A DNA stretch of 64,000 nt from Pseudomonas leptonychotis (GCF_004920405.1 NZ_RFLV01000001.1:558001-622000), one strand, 5' to 3'. Positions 45,808 to 55,486 are shown, counted from the stretch's first letter. The notes: generated by a model from the sequence alone, not told the origin. Numbers and translations are program-made.

Positions 45808-47805
45808 CTAACGCTTGATGGTCTTGAGCAAATCTTCCGGGGTGATATAGCCCACCGCGCCGGCATTGCTCGCTGCGCTGCCCGGCTGTGGCTGATGGAG
45901 GATATGGCCCTTCATCTTGCCGATGATGTGCATCTCGCACGGCTTGCAGTCGAACTTCAGGGTCAGCACTTCATCCTGATGGATCAGCTGCATGTCCGAG
46001 ACTTTGGTGCGCACGCCGGTCACGCCTTTTGCCTGCTTGGGGCACAGGTTGAAGGAGAAGCGCAGGCAGTGCTTGGTGATCATCACCGGCACTTCACCGG
46101 CTTCTTCATGGGCCTCGTAGGCCGCGTCGATCAACTGCACGCCATAGCGCTTGTAGAAGGTGCGAGCCTTGTCGTTGTAGACGTTGGCGAGAAAGGTCAG
46201 GTGCGATTCCGGGTACACCGGCGCTGGCACGCTGACCGGCTTGCGCCCGCCACGTGGATGAACGGCAACGCGGGCCTGAGTCAGCGCGTCAATGGCTTCG
46301 CGGCGCAGGGCTTTGAGCTGCGAGCCGGGGATAAACGGCACAGCCTCCCAGTCGATCTGCACAGCGGTGCTGTAGTACATGGTGGTGCCCAGCTTGCTCA
46401 GGGTGTCGGCCAGCTGCTCACGGGACTGCTCGGCATCCTTGGCGGCGGCGAACGGCCCAGCCAGGCTGACGCTGGCGACCACGCCCTCTTCGCTGCTCAC
46501 GCTCAGGTGCAACTGATCACCCTGCAACGCCACCTGCCAGCTGACGGCGACGCGGCGCTCGGCCGAGGTCTTCTGCAGGGCCTGTTGCCAGTTGTGGTCG
46601 AGGTTGCGATTGAGCGGCTGCTGCGGCCGCACGCGCTGCATGGCTTCGGGCATTTCATTGGGCTCGACGCGGTAGCGATAGCGCTTCTCACCGTCTTCCT
46701 CAAACTCGCTTTTCAGCTCGCAGATGTTGCTGCGAAACCCCACCACTTCGCGCTTGATCAGCACGTTGAGGCCATCGCCGTTGGACAGCGGCGTGTCGGT
46801 GACGGCAATCAGGTCGCGCTTGCCGACTTTCTCGACATAGCCCACAGACAGCCCGGTAAAGGTCGGCGAATCGAAGGCGCCGATGTCTACCTTGCGATCA
46901 GTCACAAAGTAGTCAGTGCTGCCACGGTGGAAGGTCTTGTCGGTGTCGGGGGTGAAAAAGTGCTCGGTGCGGCCGCTGGCGGCGCGCGCCAGGTGCGGCC
47001 GCTGTTCAAGAATGGCATCCAGCTCGCGGCGGTAATGGGCGGTGATGTTCTTCACATAGCTCATGTCTTTGTAGCGCCCTTCTATCTTGAACGAGCGTAC
47101 GCCGGCATCCACCAGATGGATCATGTTGTCGGTCTGGTTGTTGTCCTTCATCGACAGCAGGTGCTTATCAAAGGCCACCACGCGGCCCTGATCATCTTTC
47201 AGGGTGTACGGCAGGCGGCAAGCCTGCGAGCAATCGCCGCGATTGGCGCTGCGGCCGTTCTGCGCGTGGGAGATGTTGCACTGCCCGGAGAACGCCACGC
47301 ACAGGGCGCCGTGGATAAAGAACTCGACCGCCGAATCGACGTTCTTGCAGATATTGCTGATTTCTTCCAGGTTGAGCTCGCGGGCCAGCACCAGCTGGGA
47401 GAACCCGGCCTTATCGAGGAAGCGGGCTTTTTCCAGGGTGCGGATATCGCACTGGGTACTGGCGTGGATCTCGATGGGCGGCAGGTCCATCTCCATCACG
47501 CCCATGTCCTGCACGATCAGCGCATCGATGCCGGCCTCATAGAGCTGCCAGATCATCTGCCGCGCCGGCTCCAGCTCATCCTCATGCAGGATGGTGTTGA
47601 GGGTGACAAACACCCGCGCATGGAACAGATGGGCGAACTGCACCAACTCGGCAATGTCCGCCACGCTGTTGCTGGCATTGTGCCGCGCACCAAAGCCGGG
47701 GCCGCCGATGTACACAGCGTCGGCGCCATGCAGGATGGCTTCCTTGGCAATGGTGGTATCGCGCGCAGGGCTGAGCAGTTCGAGGTGGTGCTTGGGCAGG
47801 GACAT
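45808..47805 (-). CDS. rlhA: 23S rRNA 5-hydroxycytidine C2501 synthase RlhA (peptidase U32 family)
   Basis: This 665-residue U32-family protein closely resembles E. coli RlhA (YdcP), which hydroxylates C2501 of 23S rRNA. Signature blocks are HHLELLSPARD, HGADAVYIGGPGFGARH, IHASTQCDIRT, the cysteine-containing HGALCVAFSGQCNISH and NRGDCSQACRLPY, SFKIEGRYKDMSYVKNI, and the C-terminal HCLRFSFNLCPKQAKG and KFDCKPCEMHIIGK with further Cys. The conserved Cys in these blocks are likely iron-sulfur ligands. I start at MSLPKHHLEL (47805), though an ATG at 47841 has a better ribosome site (AAGGG). Confidence 0.9.
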   Translation of the reverse strand: MSLPKHHLELLSPARDTTIAKEAILHGADAVYIGGPGFGARHNASNSVADIAELVQFAHLFHARVFVTLNTILHEDELEPARQMIWQLYEAGIDALIVQDMGVMEMDLPPIEIHASTQCDIRTLEKARFLDKAGFSQLVLARELNLEEISNICKNVDSAVEFFIHGALCVAFSGQCNISHAQNGRSANRGDCSQACRLPYTLKDDQGRVVAFDKHLLSMKDNNQTDNMIHLVDAGVRSFKIEGRYKDMSYVKNITAHYRRELDAILEQRPHLARAASGRTEHFFTPDTDKTFHRGSTDYFVTDRKVDIGAFDSPTFTGLSVGYVEKVGKRDLIAVTDTPLSNGDGLNVLIKREVVGFRSNICELKSEFEEDGEKRYRYRVEPNEMPEAMQRVRPQQPLNRNLDHNWQQALQKTSAERRVAVSWQVALQGDQLHLSVSSEEGVVASVSLAGPFAAAKDAEQSREQLADTLSKLGTTMYYSTAVQIDWEAVPFIPGSQLKALRREAIDALTQARVAVHPRGGRKPVSVPAPVYPESHLTFLANVYNDKARTFYKRYGVQLIDAAYEAHEEAGEVPVMITKHCLRFSFNLCPKQAKGVTGVRTKVSDMQLIHQDEVLTLKFDCKPCEMHIIGKMKGHILHQPQPGSAASNAGAVGYITPEDLLKTIKR

Positions 47806-47892
47806 GGCGTGGGCATCAAGGCAGTCAATCAAGCCGGGCATTTTACCCTTAAAGCTGACTTTATATGTGGCCGTCGGGCAGCGGCCTAAACA

Positions 47893-47908
47893 CTGGATAG
47901 GCATACAG
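47893..47908. promoter_or_regulatory. Candidate LexA box upstream of polB
   Basis: CTGGATAGGCATACAG fits the SOS pattern CTG-N10-CAG, with one mismatch to CTGT-N8-ACAG. It lies 190 bp before polB and about 90 bp before rlhA. E. coli polB is an SOS gene, which makes this plausible. Confidence 0.4.
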
Positions 47909-47951
47909 ACAAAAGCCCGCGTAGAATTGCACCTTCAAAGTGAATTTAAGA

Positions 47952-48060
47952 TCTCGCGAGCTAGAGCCATGCAAGGCAAAAACAGGCGAGGAAGCGGAGT
48001 TTACGACTGTAAATGAGCATTCCGAGCCTGTTTTTAACGCAGCAGGGCCGACGCGCAGCA
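47952..48060. repeat. 109-bp dispersed hairpin element, copy A
   Basis: It differs from copy B (63141-63249) at only 9 of 109 positions, with no indels. It holds a hairpin (47978-48035): outer stem AAAAACAGGC/GCCTGTTTTT, an inner stem TTTAC/GTAAA and loop GACT. It lies in the polB leader, between the candidate LexA box and the start codon. Confidence 0.85.
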
Positions 48061-48097
48061 GATCGCAGCAAGTTTGTTAACTAAGTTGAGGCAGTAA

Positions 48098-50467
48098 GTG
48101 GATTTACAACAGGGCTTCATCCTCACCCGCCACTGGCGTGATACGCCGGCCGGGACGCAGGTGGAGTTCTGGCTGGCCACCGATAATGGCCCGCGGCATA
48201 TCCGCTTGCCGCTGCAGCCTTCGGTGGCGTTTATTCCGGCCGAGCAGCGTGCTCAGGTCGAAGCGCAACTGGCCAATGAGCGCGGAGCGGAGCTGCGCCC
48301 GCTGGGGCTAAAAGACTTTCATCTGCGCCCGGTGTTGGGCCTGTATTGCCAGCAGCATCGCCAGTTGATCGACCTCGACAAGCGCCTGCGCCGCGCTGGC
48401 ATAACCGTGTACGAGGCCGATGTGCGCCCGCCGGAGCGCTACCTGATGGAGCGCTTTATCACCGCGCCGGTGCTGTTTGCCGGCACGCCGGATGCCACTC
48501 ACCCGGCCCTGCTGCTGGACGCGCAGATCAAACCCTGTAGCGACTACCGCCCCACCCTCAAGCTGGCCTCGCTGGACATCGAAACCAATGCCTTCGGCGA
48601 GCTGTACTCCATCGCCATCGAAGGCTGCGGCCAGCGCGACGTGTATATGCTCGGCCGCACGCCGGAACAGCCACCGGATGTGGATTTTCAACTGGAGTAC
48701 TGCGACAGCCGTGGCCAGTTACTTGAACGCCTGAATCAGTGGATGGCGCAGCATGACCCGGATGCAATCATCGGCTGGAATGTGGTGCAGTTTGACCTGC
48801 GCGTGCTGCACGAGCACGCGCGCAGCCTCGCTATCCCGCTGCGACTGGGGCGTGACGGCAGCGAGATGCAGTGGCGCGAGCACGGCAGCGCGAACGGTCA
48901 CTTCTTCGCCGACGCGGCGGGCCGGCTGATTATCGACGGCATCGAGGCACTGCGTTCAGCGACCTGGAGCTTCTCCTCGTTCAGCCTGGAAAACGTCGCG
49001 CAAACCCTGCTCGGCGAAGGCAAAGACATCTCCACGCCGTACCAGCGCATGGACGAAATCGACCGCATGTTCCGCGAAGACAAACCCGCCCTGGCGCGTT
49101 ACAACCTGCGCGACTGCGAGTTGGTGACGCGGGTGTTCGAGAAAACCGAAATTCTCAGCTTCCTGCTCGAACGCGCCACGGTCACCGGTTTACCCGCCGA
49201 CCGCAGCGGCGGCTCGGTGGCGGCGTTTGAACACTTGTATATGCCACTGATGCACCGCCGTGGTTTTGTCGCGCCGAACCTGGGAGATAACCCGCCGCAA
49301 GCCAGCCCTGGCGGCTTTGTTATGGAGTCGCAGCCGGGGTTGTATGAGTCGGTATTGGTGCTCGACTACAAGAGCCTGTACCCGTCGATCATCCGCAGCT
49401 TTCTGATCGACCCGGTGGGACTGATCGAGGGCCTGCGTCAGCCAGACGACGCGCACTCAGTGCCGGGCTTTCGCGGCGCGCGCTTCTCCCGTAGCGAGCA
49501 TTGCCTGCCGGCGATTGTTGAGCGTGTGTGGCAGAGCCGCGAGGCGGCCAAGCGCGAGCACAACGCGCCGCTGTCGCAAGCGCTAAAAATCATCATGAAT
49601 GCTTTTTACGGCGTACTCGGCTCCAGCGGCTGCCGCTTCTTCGATACCCGGCTGGCCTCCTCCATCACCCTGCGCGGCCACGAAATCATGGCCCGCACCC
49701 GCGCCCTGATCGAGGCCGAGGGCTACCGAGTGATCTACGGCGACACCGACTCCACCTTCGTCTGGCTGCAACGCTTGCATGACGAGGCCGATGCGGCGCA
49801 TATCGGCCGCGCTCTGGTGGCCAAGGTCAATGCCTGGTGGGCTGAACATCTACAGAGCGAGTACGGCCTGAGCAGCGCCCTGGAACTGCAATACGAAACC
49901 CATTACCAGCGCTTTTTGATGCCGACCATTCGCGGCGCCGAGGAAGGCAGCAAGAAGCGCTACGCCGGACTAGTCAGCCGCGCTGACGGTAGCAACGAGA
50001 TGGTCTACAAAGGCCTGGAAACCGTGCGTAGCGACTGGTCGCCACTGGCCCAGCAGTTCCAGCGCGAGCTGTATGAGCGAATCTTCCTCAACCAGCCTTA
50101 CCAGAGCTACGTACGTGACTATGTCGAACGCACCTTGAACGGCGAACTGGATGAGCTGCTGGTGTACCGCAAGCGCTTACGGCGCACGCTCAACGACTAC
50201 GAGCGCAACGTGCCGCCGCATGTGCGCGCCGCACGTCTGGCCGATGAGTACAACGCAGCCCACGGTAGGCCGCTGCAATACCAGCGCGGCGGCTGGATCA
50301 GCTACGTGATCACCACTGCAGGCCCACAACCGCTGGAGGCGCGCAACGCCACCATCGACTACGACCACTACCTGACCCGCCAACTGCAACCCGTAGCCGA
50401 TGCCATCCTGCCGTTTGTCGACGACGACTTCGCCACGCTGATTGGTGGGCAGCTGGGCTTGTTTTAA
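48098..50467 (+). CDS. polB: DNA polymerase II (family B)
   Basis: This 789-residue family B polymerase is used in SOS repair and replication restart. The 3'-5' exonuclease domain shows [13 protein letters not shown] (Exo I), [14 protein letters not shown] (Exo II) and [11 protein letters not shown] (Exo III). The polymerase domain has [14 protein letters not shown] (motif A), [20 protein letters not shown] (motif B) and [11 protein letters not shown] (motif C), all intact. Translation appears to begin at a GTG (48098) with TGAGG upstream. The leader carries a repeat element and, further up, a candidate LexA box. Confidence 0.95.
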   Translation: MDLQQGFILTRHWRDTPAGTQVEFWLATDNGPRHIRLPLQPSVAFIPAEQRAQVEAQLANERGAELRPLGLKDFHLRPVLGLYCQQHRQLIDLDKRLRRAGITVYEADVRPPERYLMERFITAPVLFAGTPDATHPALLLDAQIKPCSDYRPTLKLASLDIETNAFGELYSIAIEGCGQRDVYMLGRTPEQPPDVDFQLEYCDSRGQLLERLNQWMAQHDPDAIIGWNVVQFDLRVLHEHARSLAIPLRLGRDGSEMQWREHGSANGHFFADAAGRLIIDGIEALRSATWSFSSFSLENVAQTLLGEGKDISTPYQRMDEIDRMFREDKPALARYNLRDCELVTRVFEKTEILSFLLERATVTGLPADRSGGSVAAFEHLYMPLMHRRGFVAPNLGDNPPQASPGGFVMESQPGLYESVLVLDYKSLYPSIIRSFLIDPVGLIEGLRQPDDAHSVPGFRGARFSRSEHCLPAIVERVWQSREAAKREHNAPLSQALKIIMNAFYGVLGSSGCRFFDTRLASSITLRGHEIMARTRALIEAEGYRVIYGDTDSTFVWLQRLHDEADAAHIGRALVAKVNAWWAEHLQSEYGLSSALELQYETHYQRFLMPTIRGAEEGSKKRYAGLVSRADGSNEMVYKGLETVRSDWSPLAQQFQRELYERIFLNQPYQSYVRDYVERTLNGELDELLVYRKRLRRTLNDYERNVPPHVRAARLADEYNAAHGRPLQYQRGGWISYVITTAGPQPLEARNATIDYDHYLTRQLQPVADAILPFVDDDFATLIGGQLGLF

Positions 50468-50474
50468 ACGCACC

Positions 50475-50548
50475 GTAGGGTGGATGACGCCTCACCCATC
50501 CACCCATGACTGCCTCCCTGGTGGATGAAAAAGCGTCATCCACCCTAC
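50475..50548. repeat. Perfect 16-bp inverted repeat after polB
   Basis: GTAGGGTGGATGACGC (50475-50490) is mirrored exactly by GCGTCATCCACCCTAC (50533-50548). It lies between the co-oriented polB and ATPase genes; a hairpin in the RNA could act as a terminator or stabiliser. The same type of GTAGGGTGG arm appears at 20785. Confidence 0.8.
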
Positions 50549-50573
50549 ACGCTAACCTGTCAGGACGACCGCC

Positions 50574-51734
50574 ATGCTGCATACCCTCGCCGTTGCCAAC
50601 TACCGCTCGATTAATAACTTGGTGCTGCCATTGGGTCGGCTCAACCTGGTGACCGGGGCCAATGGCAGTGGCAAATCCAACCTCTATCGCGCATTGCGCC
50701 TGCTGGCGGAAACCGCCCAGGGCGGCGTGGTCAACGCCCTGGCCCGTGAAGGCGGGCTGGACTCGACCTTCTGGGCCGGGCCGGAAACCATCAGCCGACG
50801 CATGCTCAGCGGCGAAGTACCGGTGCAAGGCGGCCCGCGCAAGGAGGCCAAGCGTCTGCGCCTGGGTTTTGCTGGCGACGATTTCAGCTATGCCATTTCC
50901 CTCGGTTTGCCGGAACCGAGCCTTTCCGCCTTTGCCCTTGACCCGCAGATCAAGCGCGAATGCATTTGGGCCGGGGCCAGCTATCGCCCCGCCTCGCTCC
51001 TGGTGGATCGCGCTGGGCCGATGGTACGCAGGCGCGAAGACCGCAGCTGGCAGGTAATGGCCCAGCACCTGCCGCTCTTCGATAGCCTGTTCGATCAGAT
51101 CGGCAATGACCCGGCCTGCCCAGAAGTGTTTCAGCTGCGCGAACATATCCGCCGCTGGCGCTTCTACGATCACTTTCGCAGCGACGCCGAAGCCCCGGCA
51201 CGCCTCCCGCAACTGGGCACCCGCACACCGGTACTACACCACGACGGTCGCGACCTGGCGGCCGCGCTGCAGACCATTCGCGAAATCGGTGACCCGGCTG
51301 CGCTGGATGCGGCAATCAGTGATGCCTTCCCCGGCGCACGGCTGCGCATCGATATGCAGACCGGAGGACGCTTTGCCGTGGAGTTGCAACAAGAAGGATT
51401 GCTGCGGCCCTTATCAGCCAGCGAACTGTCGGACGGCACCCTGCGTTATCTGCTGCTGGTCGCCGCCCTGCTCACCCCAAGGCCACCCTCGCTGATGGTG
51501 CTAAACGAGCCGGAAACCAGCCTGCACCCCGACCTGCTGCCCGCCCTTGGCAGGCTGATCATCGCCGCCTCGCAGCACACCCAGGTATGGGTGGTGTCCC
51601 ACGCCAGCCGGCTGATCGCCACGCTGGAACAGCACCCTGAGTGCAACGCCATCGTCCTGGAAAAACAGCTGGGGCAAACCGTGATCCAGGGTCAGGGCAT
51701 GCTCGATGAACCGGCATGGAAGTGGCCGAGTTAA
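50574..51734 (+). CDS. RecF/SMC-like AAA ATPase
   Basis: This 386-residue stand-alone ABC-type ATPase has Walker A TGANGSGKSNLYRAL near the N-terminus (about 28-40), signature LSASELSDGTLRYLLL (about 281) and Walker B SLMVLNEPETSLHPDLL (about 307), followed by WVVSHASRLI (H-loop). A basic or helical middle region takes the place of a coiled coil. Relatives are annotated as RecF-like or OLD-like ATPases; some take part in defence, but here there is no TOPRIM domain and no partner gene, so the role is open. CAGGA lies before the ATG. The stop overlaps the convergent EamA gene by 4 bp. Confidence 0.82.
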   Translation: MLHTLAVANYRSINNLVLPLGRLNLVTGANGSGKSNLYRALRLLAETAQGGVVNALAREGGLDSTFWAGPETISRRMLSGEVPVQGGPRKEAKRLRLGFAGDDFSYAISLGLPEPSLSAFALDPQIKRECIWAGASYRPASLLVDRAGPMVRRREDRSWQVMAQHLPLFDSLFDQIGNDPACPEVFQLREHIRRWRFYDHFRSDAEAPARLPQLGTRTPVLHHDGRDLAAALQTIREIGDPAALDAAISDAFPGARLRIDMQTGGRFAVELQQEGLLRPLSASELSDGTLRYLLLVAALLTPRPPSLMVLNEPETSLHPDLLPALGRLIIAASQHTQVWVVSHASRLIATLEQHPECNAIVLEKQLGQTVIQGQGMLDEPAWKWPS

Positions 51735-52636
51735 GCCTTAGCGGGCAGTGCAGTCGCTGCCGGCAGCACCTTGGGTTTACGAAATACCAGCACGTTACCC
51801 AGCATCACCAGAAACAGACCGAACAACGCCGGGGCCGTCCATTGATAGCCTTCGACAAACACCGAGATATTCAGCGCCACCACCGGGAACAGTACGGTGC
51901 AATAGGCGGCGCGCTCCGGGCCCATGCGCCCGACCAGGGTCAGATAGGCGGTAAAGCCGATCACCGAGCCGGGAATCGCCAGGTACAGCAAAGTGCCGAT
52001 GTAGCGGGTGTTCCACTCGAAGGTGAACGGCGTGCCGCTGAACAGACAGATCGCCACCAGCATCAGCGCGCCGTACAGCATGCCCCAGGCGTTGGTGGTC
52101 AGCGGTTTGAGACCGGCCTTTTGTTGCAGGCTGGAAAGCATATTGCCGGCGGAGAACAGCAGCGTACCCAGCACCGCCAGGCCGATGCCCAACAATGTTT
52201 CATGGCTAGCCTCCTGCCCGGCCAATTCCGGCCAGAACAGCAGCGCCAGTCCGCCAAGACCCAGTGCGCCGCCGGCCAGCACATTGGCGGCGATTTTCTG
52301 CTTGAAAAACACCCGCGCATTAATCGCGTTCCACAGCGTTGCGGTGGAGAAGATCACCGCCACCAAGCCGCTGGGTATCCACTGGCTGGCGGTGTAGAAG
52401 CACATAAAATTCAGGCAGAACAGGCACAGCCCCTGCACCAGACAGATCAGCTGGCCACGCTTATCAACTTTTTGCAGACGACCACTGAGCAACAGCAGGG
52501 CAAACAGCACCAGGGATGCCAGGGCAAAGCGATAGGCAATGGACGCGGCAATCGCCACCTCGCCCAGTTGCAACTTGAGGGCGATCCAGGTGGTGCCCCA
52601 GATCAGTACGGTCAACAGATAGAGCGACAGGTTCAT
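51731..52636 (-). CDS. EamA/DMT family transporter
   Basis: This 301-residue protein has ten predicted membrane helices in two EamA repeats. It starts MNLSLYLLTVLIWGTTWIAL, the usual N-terminal repeat start, and has PSGLVAVIFSTATLWNAI and the second-repeat equivalents PGSVIGFTAYLTLVGRMGPE and LFPVVALNISVFVEGYQW. The family exports amino acids and other metabolites; the substrate cannot be told. I choose the ATG at 52636 (TGGGAG upstream) rather than the longer frame from 52840, whose first 68 residues have no membrane character and lie over the divergent gene's start. Confidence 0.88.
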   Translation of the reverse strand: MNLSLYLLTVLIWGTTWIALKLQLGEVAIAASIAYRFALASLVLFALLLLSGRLQKVDKRGQLICLVQGLCLFCLNFMCFYTASQWIPSGLVAVIFSTATLWNAINARVFFKQKIAANVLAGGALGLGGLALLFWPELAGQEASHETLLGIGLAVLGTLLFSAGNMLSSLQQKAGLKPLTTNAWGMLYGALMLVAICLFSGTPFTFEWNTRYIGTLLYLAIPGSVIGFTAYLTLVGRMGPERAAYCTVLFPVVALNISVFVEGYQWTAPALFGLFLVMLGNVLVFRKPKVLPAATALPAKA

Positions 52637-52805
52637 CAACAGACTCCCAGTAGATAGTGGCGAGTCTGCGCGCTCGGGCGAGTGATCTCTTGCATAAACT
52701 TGCGCACTTCTCGCCGCACGTTCTGCCTTGGTCCTTTTTACCTTGGAGCTGGGGGCGGCGGCTGGTACAACCCTAGTGCCTGTTCCGTAACCAGACGAAG
52801 CCATC

Positions 52806-54164
52806 ATGCCCCAGCCGCAGCAGCCGCCGAGCAACGACAACGACAGTCAACCGGTCTCGACCGGTGCGAGCGATACCCTATGCGGGACGTCGATTGCAGC
52901 GTTAAACAGCCAGTGCTTTTGCATCAGCCTGGATGCGGCGGCGCTGCATGACGCCCTGGAGTCGAGCCTGGGCCAGCCGGGGCTGTTCGATCTGGTGCGC
53001 GAGCGTTGCCCTTATCTGTTCGCCGCGCACCCGGTATTTATCGCACCGGCTCAGCTTGAGCGCATGGCCGAGGTGATTCGCGCCATCGAGTCCGTGGTGG
53101 CGCTACCGGCGTATCGGGAGCGGGTGTTGGCACGCTCGCCAGCCATTGCCCAACATGATCCAGGAGCCAAGGGCGTGTTTTTCGGTTATGACTTTCACGT
53201 TACCGAAGACGGCTTCGGCCTTATCGAGATCAACAGCAACGCCGGCGGCGCCATGCTCAACGCCGTGCTGGCGCGGGCACAAAGGGCATGCTGTCCGGCC
53301 ATCGAGCAACTCTTGCCGACGACGCAGCGCGCCGAAAATCTGGAAGCCAGCATCATCGCGATGTTCCACAAGGAGTGGGCGCTGGCCGGGTATAAGCGGC
53401 CATTGCGTAGCATCGCCATCGTCGACGAGGCCCCGGAGCAGCAGTATCTGTATCCGGAATTTTTACTGTTTCAGCAGCTGTTCCAACGCCATGATCTACA
53501 GGCTGTGATCGCCGCGCCCAGCGAGTTGACCCTGCGTGATGGAAGGCTCTGGCATGGCGAGCTGAGCATCGATCTGGTCTACAACCGCCTGACCGATTTC
53601 GCCCTGGATGAGCCCAGCAATGCGAGTTTGCGTCAGGCCCATTTAGACAACGCCACCTTAATCACCCCTCACCCGCAGACTCACGCGCTGTATGCGGATA
53701 AACGCAATCTGGCACTGCTCAGCGATGCCCAACAATTGCAAGAGCTGGGCGTACCTGAGGCGACTCAAGCACTGCTACTGGCGGCCATCCCGCATACCGA
53801 GGTGGTCGACCCCGCCAATGCCGAACGCCTGTGGCGTGAGCGTAAACGCCTGTTCTTCAAACCCTGCGCCGGCTATGGCAGTCGCGCCGCCTACCGGGGC
53901 GACAAACTGACTCAGCGCGTATGGCAGGAAATCTTGGCCGGGGAGTACGTGGCTCAAGCCTTAGTGGTGCCCGGACAGAGAGTGATGGCACGCGAAACAC
54001 CTGCACTCAAGTTCGACCTGCGCGCCTATGCCTACGACAGCCAGGTACAATGGCTGGCCGCACGCCTGTATCAGGGCCAGACCACCAACTTCCGCACCCC
54101 AGGCGGGGGCTTTGCCCCGGTCTACCCTGCGCCGGAGGGTGGTTGCGCAACAAACTGCGGTTGA
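52806..54164 (+). CDS. ATP-grasp-like protein of unknown function
   Basis: This 452-residue protein has blocks that look like ATP-grasp ligase elements: VFFGYDFHVTEDGFGLIEINSNAGGAML (acidic metal-binding strand with Glu and Asn), DLVYNRLTDFAL (about 258), a mobile-loop region FFKPCAGYGSRAAYRGDK (about 355) and TPALKFDLRAYAYD. It begins with a 20-residue low-complexity N-terminus rich in Pro, Gln and Asn. It could be an amide- or peptide-bond-forming ligase; no substrate motif is recognised. The stop abuts the convergent arsJ stop. Confidence 0.6.
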   Translation: MPQPQQPPSNDNDSQPVSTGASDTLCGTSIAALNSQCFCISLDAAALHDALESSLGQPGLFDLVRERCPYLFAAHPVFIAPAQLERMAEVIRAIESVVALPAYRERVLARSPAIAQHDPGAKGVFFGYDFHVTEDGFGLIEINSNAGGAMLNAVLARAQRACCPAIEQLLPTTQRAENLEASIIAMFHKEWALAGYKRPLRSIAIVDEAPEQQYLYPEFLLFQQLFQRHDLQAVIAAPSELTLRDGRLWHGELSIDLVYNRLTDFALDEPSNASLRQAHLDNATLITPHPQTHALYADKRNLALLSDAQQLQELGVPEATQALLLAAIPHTEVVDPANAERLWRERKRLFFKPCAGYGSRAAYRGDKLTQRVWQEILAGEYVAQALVVPGQRVMARETPALKFDLRAYAYDSQVQWLAARLYQGQTTNFRTPGGGFAPVYPAPEGGCATNCG

Positions 54165-55406
54165 TCAGCCGGCAGGCAGCGCCTTGCCGTGCTTGGGCAA
54201 TCCGATAGAAATCAGCGCAGCCAGTAACACGAAAGCTGAGGAAACCCACAAACACGCGCCTAGGCCATAAGCCTGATACACCCAGCCGGACAGCAACGTG
54301 CCGAGCAGCCGGCCCATGGCGTTGGCCATGTAGTAAAAGCCCACATCCAGCGACACGCCGTCTTCCTTGGCGTAGCTGACGATCAGGTAGCTGTGCAACG
54401 AAGAATTCACCGCAAACAGCACGCCAAACAGCATCAGCCCGCCGAGCAAGACCCATTGCGCCGATAAGTCACTGTGCAGCCCCAGCGCGATCGTCGCTGG
54501 CAAAGCAGCCAATACGGCCGCCCAGACAAACGCGCTGCGTCCGTCCGGCAATTGGCCGCTGGCTTTACCGCTGAACTTACTGGTAAGCGCTGGAGCGAAG
54601 GACTGCACGATGCCGTAGCCAATCACCCAGGTCGCAAGAAAGCCGCCGACCTGCCACACGTCCCAGCCAAATACGCTGGACAGGTACACCGGCAGCGCGA
54701 CGACAAACCACACATCACGGGCGCCAAACAAAAACAGCCGCGCCGCCGAGAGCAGGTTGATCGCCCGGCTCTTGGACAGCAGCTCACGGAACTTCGGCTT
54801 GGCTTTGGCCTTGCCCAGATCCTTTTTCAACAGCAGCAGGCTGGCCAACCAGACCAGCGCCAGCACAGCAGCCATGGCCAGCACGGCGCCGCTAAAGCCG
54901 AGTAGCGCTAGCAGCGCGCCGCCCATAAAGAAGCCCACACCCTTGAGCGCATTCTTCGAGCCGGTGAGGATCGCCACCCACTGGTACAAGCGGCCCTGCT
55001 GATCGCCGGGCACCAGCAACTTGATCGAACTCTTGGCGCTCATCTTGTTCAGGTCTTTGGCGATACCCGACAACGCCTGCGCACCCATTACCCAAGGGAT
55101 GGTCAACCAAGTCGCCGGCACGGTGAGCATCAGCAAAGCTGCGACCTGCAGGCCCAGGCCGATGTTCATGGTGCGATTAAGCCCCAACCTCGCGCCCAAA
55201 TAGCCGCCGAGCAGATTGGTGACTACGCCGAAAATCTCATAGAACAGAAACAGCCCAGCAATCGCCAGCGGCGAGTAGCCGAGGCTGTGAAAATGCAGCA
55301 CCACCAACATGCGCAGCGCGCCGTCAGTCAGGGTAAATGCCCAGTAATTGCCGGTAACCAACAGGTATTGGCGCACGTCGGGGGCGAGGCGAGATAAGGC
55401 GTGCAT
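54165..55406 (-). CDS. arsJ: Organoarsenical efflux MFS transporter ArsJ
   Basis: This 413-residue major facilitator has about 12 membrane helices. ArsJ landmarks are NYWAFTLTDGALRMLVVLHF at the N-terminus, GIAKDLNKMSAKSSIKLL after helix 4, and NSSLHSYLIVSYAKEDGVSLDVGFYYMANA near helix 10. ArsJ exports 1-arseno-3-phosphoglycerate, which the adjacent glyceraldehyde-3-phosphate dehydrogenase makes from arsenate. An AGGA site precedes the ATG. A repeat-filled gap of about 150 bp separates it from that gene; it ends the ars operon. Confidence 0.93.
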   Translation of the reverse strand: MHALSRLAPDVRQYLLVTGNYWAFTLTDGALRMLVVLHFHSLGYSPLAIAGLFLFYEIFGVVTNLLGGYLGARLGLNRTMNIGLGLQVAALLMLTVPATWLTIPWVMGAQALSGIAKDLNKMSAKSSIKLLVPGDQQGRLYQWVAILTGSKNALKGVGFFMGGALLALLGFSGAVLAMAAVLALVWLASLLLLKKDLGKAKAKPKFRELLSKSRAINLLSAARLFLFGARDVWFVVALPVYLSSVFGWDVWQVGGFLATWVIGYGIVQSFAPALTSKFSGKASGQLPDGRSAFVWAAVLAALPATIALGLHSDLSAQWVLLGGLMLFGVLFAVNSSLHSYLIVSYAKEDGVSLDVGFYYMANAMGRLLGTLLSGWVYQAYGLGACLWVSSAFVLLAALISIGLPKHGKALPAG

Positions 55407-55434
55407 CGGGAGTTCCTGTTTTGCTGCGAGGCTT

Positions 55435-55467
55435 GATGGGTATCGCCTTGCTCAACCCATCCTACGG
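55435..55467. repeat. Copy of the 'gatgggtatcgc...acccatcctacg' repeat
   Basis: The sequence gatgggtatcgccttgctcaacccatcctacgg matches the copies at 20872 and 45762 apart from the centre (CCTT). Its ends (gatgggt/acccatc) form a short dyad. It lies inside the ars operon, just upstream of arsJ. Confidence 0.8.
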
Positions 55468-55486
55468 TTCAGGCAGTTCGAGGGGG

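Noticed and set aside
45763..47889. 708-codon plus-strand open frame
   Set aside because: It lies fully antisense to rlhA, whose protein shows long conserved blocks. The plus-strand translation shows no family motif and is a GC-rich codon-bias shadow.
52637..52840. 68-residue N-terminal extension of the EamA transporter
   Set aside because: It is hydrophilic, overlaps the divergent gene start, and a good ribosome site lies before the ATG at 52636.
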